NCBI GenBank assembly: GCA_965644295.1
Contig: CBFFRP010000433.1
Location: 186,001 to 250,000 of the forward strand
DNA from: Paraphysomonas bandaiensis
Lineage: Eukaryota > Chrysophyceae
DNA length: 64,000 nt
Direction of reading: 5' to 3'
The notes beneath the pieces were generated by a model. It saw only the letters and a program-made list of their open reading frames with translations, was not told the DNA's origin and did no database searches. How positions within the stretch are numbered: the stretch's first letter is position 1; the number at the start of each line of letters is the position of its first letter. Shown one piece after another: positions 44,506 to 54,085 of the stretch. The position numbers and the translations under genes were made by a program.

Positions 44506-44734
44506 GTTCATACTTGTGAACTGTATGTAATATATATGTGTAGTCGGTGACTTTTATTGCTGTAAAACTGAAGTAATATGGAAGAAATTAGTAAAAAATA
44601 TTATAAATAATACTCTTCACACTGTTATTAACTTCATAGTTACTTATTGTGCATAGTTATACCCTTTTCCGACCATCACCAAAAATTTCACCAGGTTTTA
44701 CATCAAAACCCAGGTTTTGGTATTACCTCGACTT

Positions 44735-44979
44735 TTAGTTAAGAGTAGTGGGTTTGATTATCAAGTGACCTTAGACCTTATAAAATATGGCAAGTACTAA
44801 AAATGAAAACTACGGATGTGTTTACTTACTGATTAGTCATACTAATATATTGCAATATATGGTACAATATATTGCAATATATTGCAATAGTATTGTAGGG
44901 CCGGTTTAAAAAATCCATCAATACTATTGATGGAACGCTACCTAACAATAGTATTGCAATATATTGTTCCCTATCCCTG
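44735..44979. mobile_element. hAT1 left-type terminus, outer end of the nested complex
   Basis: Reverse complement of the left end of the 15400 and 49368 copies: AACAATAGTATTGCAATATA then TTGTTCCCTATCCCTG ending at 44979. With the transposase piece ending at 39570 it is one hAT1 element split by the 5.2-kb insertion. The next 8 bases (GTATCGAT) do not match the 8 before 37199, so the original outer duplication is lost. Confidence 0.88.
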
Positions 44980-45327
44980 GTATCGATCATCAAGAATGCA
45001 TATTTTAGGGGCCTACCACTAAGCATTCAGTTGTGCCCAACCATGAAATCTGACTATGGATGCTAAAGTAATTATAGTTAATTGAACGTGAGTATAAAAC
45101 GTGATCTATATTGCTTTGATAATTAAATTGATTACCACTAAACACTATCCCCGGTGCGTATGGGCGCAAAAAGCAACTATATGAGGGTACCAACGCATGT
45201 CAGGTCTTCAAAACAGCAGTAAATTTTTTAACTATATTTTACTCCGTTTCACTCTCAGTCATCAAAAGTATTCGATAAATTGGTAACTAATGCATAAATT
45301 ATGCTACAACACAGTTGTCAATGGTTA
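44980..45327. other. Intergenic, nothing recognised
   Basis: About 350 bp, 3' flank of the ceramidase-like gene. No feature seen. Confidence 0.5.
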
Positions 45328-46475
45328 CTACACATAGTCAACAGGTGTCAGGGATGCTGAAGTCGGGGTGGTCACAGTTCGTTGAAAAGTGTACATATAG
45401 CACAAGGCCATAGCAGTCAACAAGTGCCAAAACGAATGACCCTGCAAAGGACTTGTAGAGCTCGAAAACATACGCAACACATCAAGTATGCGACAGAGAA
45501 ATCCAACTAAAACGCATGCGAACGACAGACCCATGAATCTCCATTCTGCTTGCCTATGCGGGTAGTACGCCCGATCTACAAGAGCTAGCGCATACCCAAG
45601 TATAATTAGTACAGGCAAGATAATAGAGGAAGCAGGAAAGCCTAGAAGTGCATCAAGCTCCCATTTGTAGACAAAAAAAAGTATGGCGCATAATATTACA
45701 ACAACGAAGTGAAGTGGCCAGCATGGTGTGCTTGATGAAGACTGGCCACCTCCAGTTGCTTCACGATGGTTCATATACGGGTACCAGCGGCATATCATTA
45801 AAGATATGAGAGCCATAAGTGGAGAATACATTGAAGCCTGTTGTATATTGCGTTAGGTATTCATGGAGAACTATTTAGAAGTGCACTTTATATGAATTTC
45901 AAGATACATAACTTACATCACGACATGCTGCAACATTGGTATATAGTGTAAAAAACAATAAACACCATTGCAGAATGAAACCTTACCACGTCGAGCTGTC
46001 GGCCTACAACTGTTAGTGATGCATGGAACAAGCCGCTGCCGATACCTAAATGAATGCATCCCATTCCAAACAACAAGCTGAACTGAGGGTTGGATAATAA
46101 GTAATTACTGGTTCCAGTCAAATAATATTTCTTTGAATAACTAGATAGAGCAATATAATCTTGATAAGCGGTAGCAATTGCATGGTAACCAACAACGATG
46201 TAGCAAATATTTGACCAAGAGTTCACTTCAGTACGAAATACATTGTTATAATGTCGTAATTCCGAATAAACAGGTTGCTCAGCTGTCAATTCAATATCAC
46301 CTTTCCAGTCCTTCCATATATTTTCCCCATCATATCGATACTCAGCATATCGTAAACAGAGAGCAGTTACAACTGTAGCAGCAATTGTAAACACAAGAGA
46401 TTTCTTTGTAGCCTCATCTGCATAGAAATAAAATTGAGGAGTAGAAATATTTGGTAAAGCAGGTTTTGATTTCAT
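45328..46475 (-). CDS. CREST-superfamily membrane hydrolase, alkaline ceramidase-like
   Basis: Two exons, 46475-45987 and 45837-45328, join in phase 0 (intron 149 bp, donor GTAAGG) to give 332 residues with about seven hydrophobic helices. CREST signatures are E83-x-x-S (TEVNSWSNICYI), GSGLFHASL with S147 and H151, QLD with D162 just before the splice, and GHSFWHLLTA (H-x3-H) near the C-terminus. In this superfamily these residues bind zinc and hydrolyse lipid amides, so ER/Golgi ceramide hydrolysis is the likely role. Reading through the donor would give a stop after ~20 codons, so the splice is needed. Closeness to ceramidase versus another CREST branch is not settled. Confidence 0.8.
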
Positions 46476-47025
46476 ATTGATTATCAACAAGGATGATCAC
46501 ATATGAGGAGTGGTCATTAATGTATTGCACACTTGAGCACTGCGATACTTGCCTGCTGTATACTGCAGTCTAGATATCTGCAGGCAGTAGATATCTAGAG
46601 ATAGTGTGCAGAAAGTTGGGGGTTTATTTGTCACATCGTCAGTTTGCTATATGAAAACTTTATGATATCTAGTTTTTTGAGCCACAAAACCGGAAGTATT
46701 GAGTCACACTGTATTGAAAATCCCAAAAAATTGATTTGGTAGAACTGTTGTACATGCATTATGTATCCTCTGGTCTGTGGTGTGCATCATATGAGCTCTA
46801 CATACTCCATGATACTGCTGCATATGAAGTCGAAGTGTGGCTGTATGTGAAGTCGAAGTGTATCTATTGCTACTGTGTTATAGTATAGCTATATATATAT
46901 ATATATATACGTATATCTCAGCATGTAGTGACCATCTCTCTCATTATCTCAGTGATACTATGAACCATACAGTGATATATATATAGACCTCATCCTCACT
47001 ATTCCTTCAATTCAATTGATTGAAC
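46476..47025. other. Divergent promoter region
   Basis: 550 bp between outward-reading genes, with TATATATATATATAC near 46890. No discrete motif is called. Confidence 0.5.
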
Positions 47026-48967
47026 ATGTTATCAGAAGAGAATCCATCTATGAGAGAGATTATTCATACACAACAGGCTCGTATTACATCACTAGAGATA
47101 CATGAAGAAGAGTATCAAGATAAGCTTATAAAACAACAAGATCTCATTATAATCATGCGAAAAGATATGAAAATACTTGAAGATCAACTTGATAATTGTC
47201 AGAAAGAGAATGAAATCTTAAAACGGAAACTGAATGAGTCTATGGAAGGGATAGAAGATAAGCTTGTTACCATACACAAGACAATGAGCACCATCAGATG
47301 TAATATGGAGCATATGGAGACTGAGGCTCAACAATTAATAGTTTTGGTTGATACTAATCATAACATATCTGAAGAATTACATACAATCGAAGAGATGGGA
47401 CAAATGGATAAATACTTTAATGATTCAGTAAGCGACGGGGTCCTCGTCAAGGAGACGTCTAATAATTCATCAGATCCAGATACTATACTTACTCAGGTAC
47501 TGCATTATTAGACTGACACTTTGCAAAAATGACGACCAGATGCATGCAGACTGGACTTGAAGGTTCCAGTGGCCGTAATATGCGGAATGTTATGCAGTTG
47601 ATAAGCGAACTCTGGTTGGTCTGTTCTCGAGTGGCTTCTGTATCAGGGAAATTATGTAAAACTCAAAACCATCTGTCCAGGCATCTGGAGACGGCACTGC
47701 GTCGTTTCGAACACGACAGAGCTGTGGCTCAGGAGCGTATTAATGAAGTTAATGACCATATGAAGAACCTTCGCCTAGAGCTGAGTGATAATGAGAAAAG
47801 TCGACACATAGTCGTGAAGTATGATGCTCTCTTGTCAGATTCTGTTAAGACCAGGTGTGCGTGGTTATATTAGCATATAGAATGATTAATATGTTCTACT
47901 CTAATTGACTTTGGATTTACAGGAGAGAGGTGGAAGACTTACGCCTAAATTTGTCAACAAGCCTACTAAAGAGCGAGCACTTATCCTACAAATATGATGA
48001 GGCCTTGCAACAGCTCGGAAGAGAGGCACAAAGTGCAGCTTTCGCTAATGCTAAAGTGGAGAGACTTCAGGGTGAACTTGATTGTATAGTAGAGATTGTG
48101 CGCAAGGATATGGTTGACAGGATAATTTCGAAAAATTCCACTGAAGACCTCGTAACTGTATCATCCCAGTTGGTTTCCCAAGGGGGAGGGGTTACTGCCT
48201 GGGAGCGAAACGAAAATATGGATGTGTTCATGGAGTATGACTGGGCGCAATTGATAAATGCTGTTGGACCACATATGACCGATAAGGCTGTGATGGAGAC
48301 GAAAGCCACTATAAAAAGCATAAAACATTCGTTCGATATACTCTCATCACGACTTTTTCTTGAGTGTCGAGCGAGATCTGAAGCCGACAAGCGTTTGAGA
48401 GGTAGCAAGGATGACCTACAAAGCATCAAAGAGCAAGTTTTACAGGAAGTTGGAAATCGCGCTAAACTAGTTGCCGAACTCCAGCATGCCAAGCAGGTAG
48501 CTGAAAACGAATCCAAAATTGCTCAAGATGCCATTAAACAAGCACAGTACTTTCAGCGTAAACTTCTTACAGAAAGTGGTCATCCGGACGAACGTGACCT
48601 TATGAATTATGGAATTAATATACACCCTATTAACCTCTGGAAGGATTTTGGATCTGAGGAAGAGTTTCAGAATGATGTCGATGGTTTGGTTTTGACTCCT
48701 GAAGCCAAAACCATTCATCGGACGAAACCCTTTTCACACGTATCGCACCAGTCATTATTCTCAAGACACAAGGATGGCATATTGGATACGAGCTTTAGGA
48801 GCGGTGACGAGCTTCGAACAGCGTCAGAGTCAGGGTTACTTGGACGAAAGTTGCCTACAGCGAAGAAGCGGAAAAAATTCGTTTTCTCTGGAAAGGGAAT
48901 GTTTAAAGGTGGAGCGAAGAAGAGTGGGGCAAAAGCGAATTCAGCTGTAGCACCATTCGGGGAGTAA
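47026..48967 (+). CDS. Coiled-coil protein, unknown
   Basis: Three exons, 47026-47496, 47550-47854 and 47923-48967, join in phase to 606 residues. The first acceptor (GCATGCAG at 47548) was chosen because it alone keeps frame. Residues ~10-110 and ~200-480 are long heptad coiled coils (QQDLIIIMRKDMKILEDQL; REVEDLRLNLSTSLLKSE). The C-terminal ~120 residues lack coiled coil and end in a Lys-rich basic stretch (LPTAKKRKKFVFSGKGMFK). The overall shape suits a structural or cytoskeletal protein (centrosomal, basal-body or kinetochore). No named domain recognised. Confidence 0.75.
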
Positions 48968-49367
48968 GAAACGCAGAAAAGCCTCAAGCCATGAAATCTG
49001 CTGTAATAGTAAGAATAAGTGGCATATCGCTTGACTTACTAGGAACAAAATATGTATATCCCTTATATAATATTCTTACAATCGTTGGTGTTTATTGTAT
49101 ATTTATTGTTGTGTAAATGTAAGTTTTCAGTCCTCTTTCTTGCTCCGTTATTTTTTCTGAATGGAGATATGCATAAATATTAACAGAATGACGAATTTAC
49201 TTCCAGTGCTTTACCTTTAGTTGACCGAAATGACAATATGAACCAGGGCCTGGTAACCGTTAATGGTAATGCCATTATAATTGTCGGTAACCGGACTACC
49301 ATTAATGGGCCATTAATGGCATCCCATTAATGACCCGTACTGCTATATATAGATATATAGAACTGAG

Positions 49368-49923
49368 CAGGGATAGGGAACAATATATTGCAATACTATT
49401 GTTAGGTAGCGTTCCATCAATAGTATTGATGGATTTTTTAAACCGGCCCTACAATACTATTGCAATATATTGCAATATATTGTACAATATATTGCAATAT
49501 ATTAGTATGACTAATCAGTAAGTAAACACATCCGTAGTTTTCATTTTTAGTACTTGCCATATTTTATAAGGTCTAAGGTCACTTGATAATCAAACCCACT
49601 ACTCTTAACTAATTAAAAGGTGTAGAGTGCTGTTTGAGCTGGCGATACATAAAAAATAGAAAATAACATCAAAAATAGGCTTTTTTTCTTATTTTCCGGA
49701 TATTTGTATACAGAGGCGTATATTTTGCACCATACAGTTGAGGATCTTCTCTTATATGACTATCATAATATTGATTGCAATATATTGCAATAGTATTGTG
49801 AGCTCTATTAACAGAAACACTATTGATGGAATATTTGACCAGTCCACCAATCAATATATTTTACAATATATTGCAATATATTGTACAATATATTGCAATA
49901 CAATATATTGTTCCCTATCCCTG
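49368..49923. mobile_element. hAT1 non-autonomous element, 556 bp, inserted in hAT2
   Basis: The ends CAGGGATAGGGAACAATATA (inverted at 49923) are flanked by an exact 8-bp duplication GAACTGAG at 49360-49367 and 49924-49931. It joins the left terminus to the right terminus with no transposase left, which reveals the uninterrupted terminal sequences used to interpret the 37-45 kb complex. Confidence 0.94.
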
Positions 49924-50210
49924 GAACTGAGTGTTTTTAAGTTAATACAGAACACTCAGAGATGTGGAACCAATTTGTACCAGTTATTTTATATACTGCT
50001 ACAAGAATTTCCAGAGCTGCATCTATTGACTATTGTGTGACCACGTGGCATCTCGCGTGCCTTACTTACGTGGCTATAGTGTTCTCCTAAGGGGCTACAA
50101 GACACTAGATAGACTAACTACCAAGAAAACACTCAGAGATAACAACAATTATTAGTTACCACAAAAGGAGAAATGACTACTCACTTAAGGCGTAGCTTAC
50201 TCTTGCGGTG

Positions 50211-50698
50211 CTACCACTCACCATAGTCAGCAATCAGCTCCTCACCTTCGGATATAGGTCTCAGAGTCTTCACCCAGACCACATCCAACCCAGACTCATC
50301 AACGCAAAACTCACAGTTGTAATCCATACTGGCAGCGAGGTCAGCATCATACAGAGTGTTTACGTACCGGCCATGATTAGGTGGGGCATGAAGCAAATTG
50401 CGAGCAGGCACTGGAGGTAGAAGTCCAATACGGTGGAACAAACCTCGGATGCACATTCTGCGGAAGAACCGTAGAGATAAGGAACTACTTTGCAGAGCTT
50501 ACCAGACTTGTCTAAGACACCTTGAGGACATCGTGCAGCAATATCATGTGCACGGCGCTCTGCAGCATATTCTCGGATAGCTTTTCTCCGAGACTCCTCA
50601 TACCTTTGCAGGGAGGCTTTACCACGTCTTTTCTTGGATCTCTTCGCCTTAGACATACATTCTGAGCTTAAGGACGTGCAGGTGGTATGTTGCTGCAA
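50211..50698 (-). pseudogene. SET-domain protein fragment inside the hAT2 element
   Basis: Two overlapping minus frames are involved. The downstream one (to 50211) has YNCEFCVDESGLDVVWVKTL and PISEGEELIADYGEW, the typical end of a SET lysine-methyltransferase domain (N-C-E-F strand, then E-E-L-x-x-D-Y-G). The upstream one (from 50698) has a basic helical part (RRKAIREYAAERRAHDIAAR). No simple intron joins the two in frame, so a frameshift or several micro-introns are needed. GTGAGT after DYG could be a donor leading to a further exon. Position inside a hAT element suggests cargo or capture. Confidence 0.5.
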
Positions 50699-50699
50699 G

Positions 50700-51323
50700 A
50701 TTGTTGTTATGTTATGAAAGTGTACGTTAGTTAGTATTTTTCAAGTACAAGTGTAGTTATGAGGAATGCAACATGATATACATTATACAGTGTTGTACAA
50801 CCGTATTTGATAGAGTCGTTGACATGACTGTATATTGTTATACTGCTTGTATGACACAGCCTGCGTTGTGGTTGTGTGTTGCAACACAGTGTGACATGGA
50901 TGACGTTGTGTGTGTGCAGCTCTACGGTTGTCTTCATACTTTATGTTTCTGTTGTGACTCAGTTTTGTTTATGTTAACCATACTTGGGTACTAGCGACCT
51001 GACATCACTAGCGGTGGTGTTTGCGTGCTGATTCTTCGCGGGAGTCAGTCACTCGAGTATAGTTGATTGAAACATAAGTTTACCTGTAATAATATCACTT
51101 CTTTGGTCTCATTGTCTTGATTCCTATACAGTGATAGTAGTTAGCGTTATCACGAGCCATAGTCTTGGTTATCAAACCAAACTGTGAGGTGACAGTTGAG
51201 TTGTCAAACGAGGCTGCGTCATAATTGACCATTTGAGACAATGAAGATCGTGTAAGAGAAGTTAAAGTTGATCAAAACTAGATAGAATATGTTATTATAA
51301 TTGTATACCCAATTGTATTGCCA
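50700..51323. other. Interior of hAT2, nothing recognised
   Basis: About 620 bp between the SET fragment and the tandem repeat, within the hAT2 element. No motif found; frames are short. Confidence 0.45.
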
Positions 51324-52124
51324 AGTAAAACTCATCAACAACATGATAATATAATTATTTGTTCATATTTTTCACATATCCACTTCCGTGTATCTTGTAC
51401 AGTTGTGGTACAATACTTCAGTTTCACAGTTATAGCAATATATAGTATGTTTGACTATGTATTACAGTTTCTCACATTGTATTCACCGTATTCTATAGTA
51501 GAACTATCTTAGAGAGACATAGATATTCCAACGCTAACGTGCGTATTCCAACAGCATCCATACCTTTCCCTGAATGTAAGCATTGTTGTCAGTAAAACTC
51601 ATCAACAACATGATAATATAATTATTTGTTCATATTTTTCACATATCCACTTCCGTGTATCTTGTACAGTTGTGGTACAATACTTCAGTTTCACAGTTAT
51701 AGCAATATATAGTATGTTTGACTATGTATTACAGTTTCTCACATTGTATTCACCGTATTCTATAGTAGAACTATCTTAGAGAGACATAGATATTCCAACG
51801 CTAACGTGCGTATTCCAACAGCATCCATACCTTTCCCTGAATGTAAGCATTGTTGTCAGTAAAACTCATCAACAACATGATAATATAATTATTTGTTCAT
51901 ATTTTTCACATATCCACTTCCGTGTATCTTGTACAGTTGTGGTACAATACTTCAGTTTCACAGTTATAGCAATATATAGTATGTTTGACTATGTATTACA
52001 GTTTCTCACATTGTATTCACCGTATTCTATAGTAGAACTATCTTAGAGAGACATAGATATTCCAACGCTAACGTGCGTATTCCAACAGCATCCATACCTT
52101 TCCCTGAATGTAAGCATTGTTGTC
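51324..52124 (+). repeat. 267-bp tandem repeat, three identical-looking units
   Basis: AGTAAAACTCATCAACAACA starts units at 51324, 51591 and 51858; the array ends at 52124 in AAGCATTGTTGTC. Units appear identical by eye. Diverged single copies of the same sequence occur at about 26990-27330 and 22310-22650, suggesting that those are remnants of hAT2 relatives. Confidence 0.93.
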
Positions 52125-52513
52125 AGTGCAATTTTTGAGCAAGCAGTGGCTAAAATTCAAGGGAACGATGAAAGAGGGTTGACAGGCAATGAGAGAAGAG
52201 CAGTTAGACATCTTCAACTGGATTCATCCATTGATTTTGGTGCACCTGATATTGCACAGTAGTGTGTTCTGGTCAGCGCCGAGCTCGACTTGGTATCTAT
52301 GAGTCCAACTACCACTGCTTGCTTCATATTGAAGCACAATCTAATGTTGTTGAGAGGCTCTTTAGTCGTGCAAAGTTGATAATCACACCTGAACATAGAA
52401 ACATGAATCTATATCGTCTAGAATCGTTGCTATTCCTACGAGCCAATAACATGTTGAGGGATGCTTATACCCTCCAGAAAGCCCTCTGCAAGAAGATCCT
52501 GATGTGCCAGTAG
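52124..52513 (+). pseudogene. hAT2 transposase C-terminal remains
   Basis: A first frame (AIFEQAVAKIQGNDERGL to GAPDIAQ) meets a stop at about 52259, and a second frame continues CSGQRRARLGIYESNYHCLL. It then has the hAT dimerisation motif QSNVVERLFSRAKLII, with NLYRLESLLFLRANNML after it. A few extra bases at the junction explain the break. It differs clearly from hAT1, supporting two families. Confidence 0.82.
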
Positions 52514-52693
52514 AGTGCGAGAAGTAGTTACAATTCGTAGTCTGCTATTTAATTAAAAATAAGTAATTAAGGGAGCACTATACTGTCTATTATGAGCGGT
52601 ATTATCTACTTTTAGTTAGTAGGTATTAATGGCCATTATAATTGCCGGGAACTGGACTACCATTAATAGGCCATTAATGATTACCAGGCCCTG

Positions 52694-53333
52694 ATATGAA
52701 GTCATATAGTTACCCACTTTCTCAACATTCATTTCATTGAGATGAAGTCATTTAGTTACCCACTTGCTCAACATTCAACCAATTTAGATTTTTATTTCAA
52801 ATCCATAAACTATCAGTTGATTCATTAATATAAATCTTCTAATGAAAGGTGATTTATATACAAATGAGCTCTTGAAGACAGCGTGTATTGCTGAATTAGG
52901 ATTTATATAGAGTATTTAGTAAGAAGGTTATTATGTTGAGATATATTAATCAACCTAGTCAAATTGGTTGAATTTCCTATCTTCGGCGTAAAAATCTACT
53001 ACTCAAATGACTCATCGTAAAAATGACTCATCCTATAGTCAATTATAGTATTAAACCTAATCATGAGTTGTAATCGCATATATAGCTACGCATCACAGAA
53101 GAATGAGGTCATAGCAGGTGAAGTAGAACCAATGCAACATACATCAGGTCAAAACAAAGAGCGGTATATATAGCAGCATATAGGCAGAATTCCATCGCTC
53201 TCTTCAATGCTGTAGTAGGCTGGTAGACCATTCTTTCTCTCAACACAATCTTTATGCATGTCCTTCAGTTACCATTGAAAACATCGATGAAAGCTTGCTC
53301 TCTGGGGGTCTATCAGCATCACTTATATCTCAA
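52694..53333. other. Intergenic, small direct repeats
   Basis: Right after the hAT2 end, GAAGTCAT(A/T)TAGTTACCCACTT and CTCAACATTCA occur twice ~50 bp apart. A relic near 52950-53040 shares AACCTAGTCAAATTG with the MITE that follows. No gene. Confidence 0.5.
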
Positions 53334-53600
53334 CATGGGATCTATTTTTCAACCTAGTCAAATTGTGACTTTCCTAGTCACACCGCAATTGGTGTAAAAA
53401 CTTATTCATTAAATAATGACCAAATCCGGTGTAGCTCCCACTTTCACCTCTAGTCAACCTAATCATTGTAATGTTAAAATCTAATTATTTAATGACTAGG
53501 TTTTTCTACTTTTTGACTAGGTTTTTACACTAATTGCGGTGTGACTATAGGACAGTCAACCAATTTGACAAGGCTGAAAAATAGATCCCAACACAGTAAA
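53334..53600. mobile_element. ~268-bp MITE with ~70-bp imperfect terminal inverted repeats
   Basis: The left arm TGGGATCTATTTTTCAACCT...GTCACACCGCAATTGGTGTA is matched inverted by TACACTAATTGCGGTGTGAC...AGATCCCA. It is non-coding. The target duplication is uncertain (ACA on both sides at most). Related words at 27.9-28.0 kb and 52.95 kb mark decayed copies. Confidence 0.7.
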
Positions 53601-54085
53601 TATAAATAGCAATATAAAACATAACTATCATGCACAACGGAATAGTTAGAAGTGCAACTGATAATGACTATCATTATGATGACGATCATGTATCTTCAAC
53701 AGATACTCTCTCTAATTCAGTTCATTATAACTCACAGATACTATCTTGTATTAAGCTGAATACTAATACAATGCTAAATTAGTTCTGACTCTTCAACACC
53801 TATTGCTAATAATATGACATTCACTACTCTTCCTTAAAATAATCATGTATGTCACCTACTTAGAATATCGAGAAGTAAGAGTATCGTTGAAGTTTACGAA
53901 TGCATGTCTGCAAATACGTTACAGTGTCTACAGAGGACAGAAATATATTATAATACTTTTACGCATCAGCACGCTACTGTACAACGCCGATCTACCTTCA
54001 CTGAAATTTAAAGTTCTCTAACTGCGATCGTCTATAATGCACGAGCCATATCGGACGACGTAAAAACAGAATGGCGATTTGAATA
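53601..54085. other. Intergenic, nothing recognised
   Basis: About 480 bp of 3' flank of the FAM135-like gene. No feature seen. Confidence 0.5.

Larger units (their letters stand above)
39570..44734. mobile_element. 5.2-kb inserted element with 25-bp TIRs and TTA target duplication
   Basis: The left end AAGTCGAGGTAATACCAAAA is repeated inverted at the right end (TTTTGGTATTACCTCGACTT ending at 44734); the match extends to 25 bp. The empty site can be read from the copy at 49.6 kb (CTTTTAATTAGTTAAGAG). Here it is split as ...AATTA / TTAGTTAAGAG, giving a 3-bp TTA duplication (39567-39569, 44735-44737). TWA targets are typical of PIF/Harbinger elements, but no transposase core was found, so class is open. 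The interior is mostly tandem repeats plus a decayed reverse-transcriptase fragment. Confidence 0.8.
49244..52693. mobile_element. hAT-family element, family hAT2, 3.45 kb
   Basis: The left end CAGGGCCTGGTAACCGTTAA and the right end (TTAATGATTACCAGGCCCTG, ending at 52693) are inverted repeats. The flanking 8-mers ATATGAAC (49236-49243) and ATATGAAG (52694-52701) match at 7 of 8, as expected for an old hAT target duplication. Inside are hAT C-terminal remains (plus strand, 52.1-52.5 kb), a SET-domain fragment, a three-copy tandem repeat and a younger hAT1 insertion. Sub-terminal TTAATGG/CCATTAA words repeat several times. Confidence 0.82.

Noticed and set aside
45918-46475. Continuation of the ceramidase-like exon 1 past the GTAAGG donor
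   Set aside because: It adds ~24 residues and then stops. Splicing at GTAAGG joins QLDV to ASMYSPL and restores the family pattern.
51318-51512. Short frames in the 267-bp repeat
   Set aside because: Repeat-derived, no motif.
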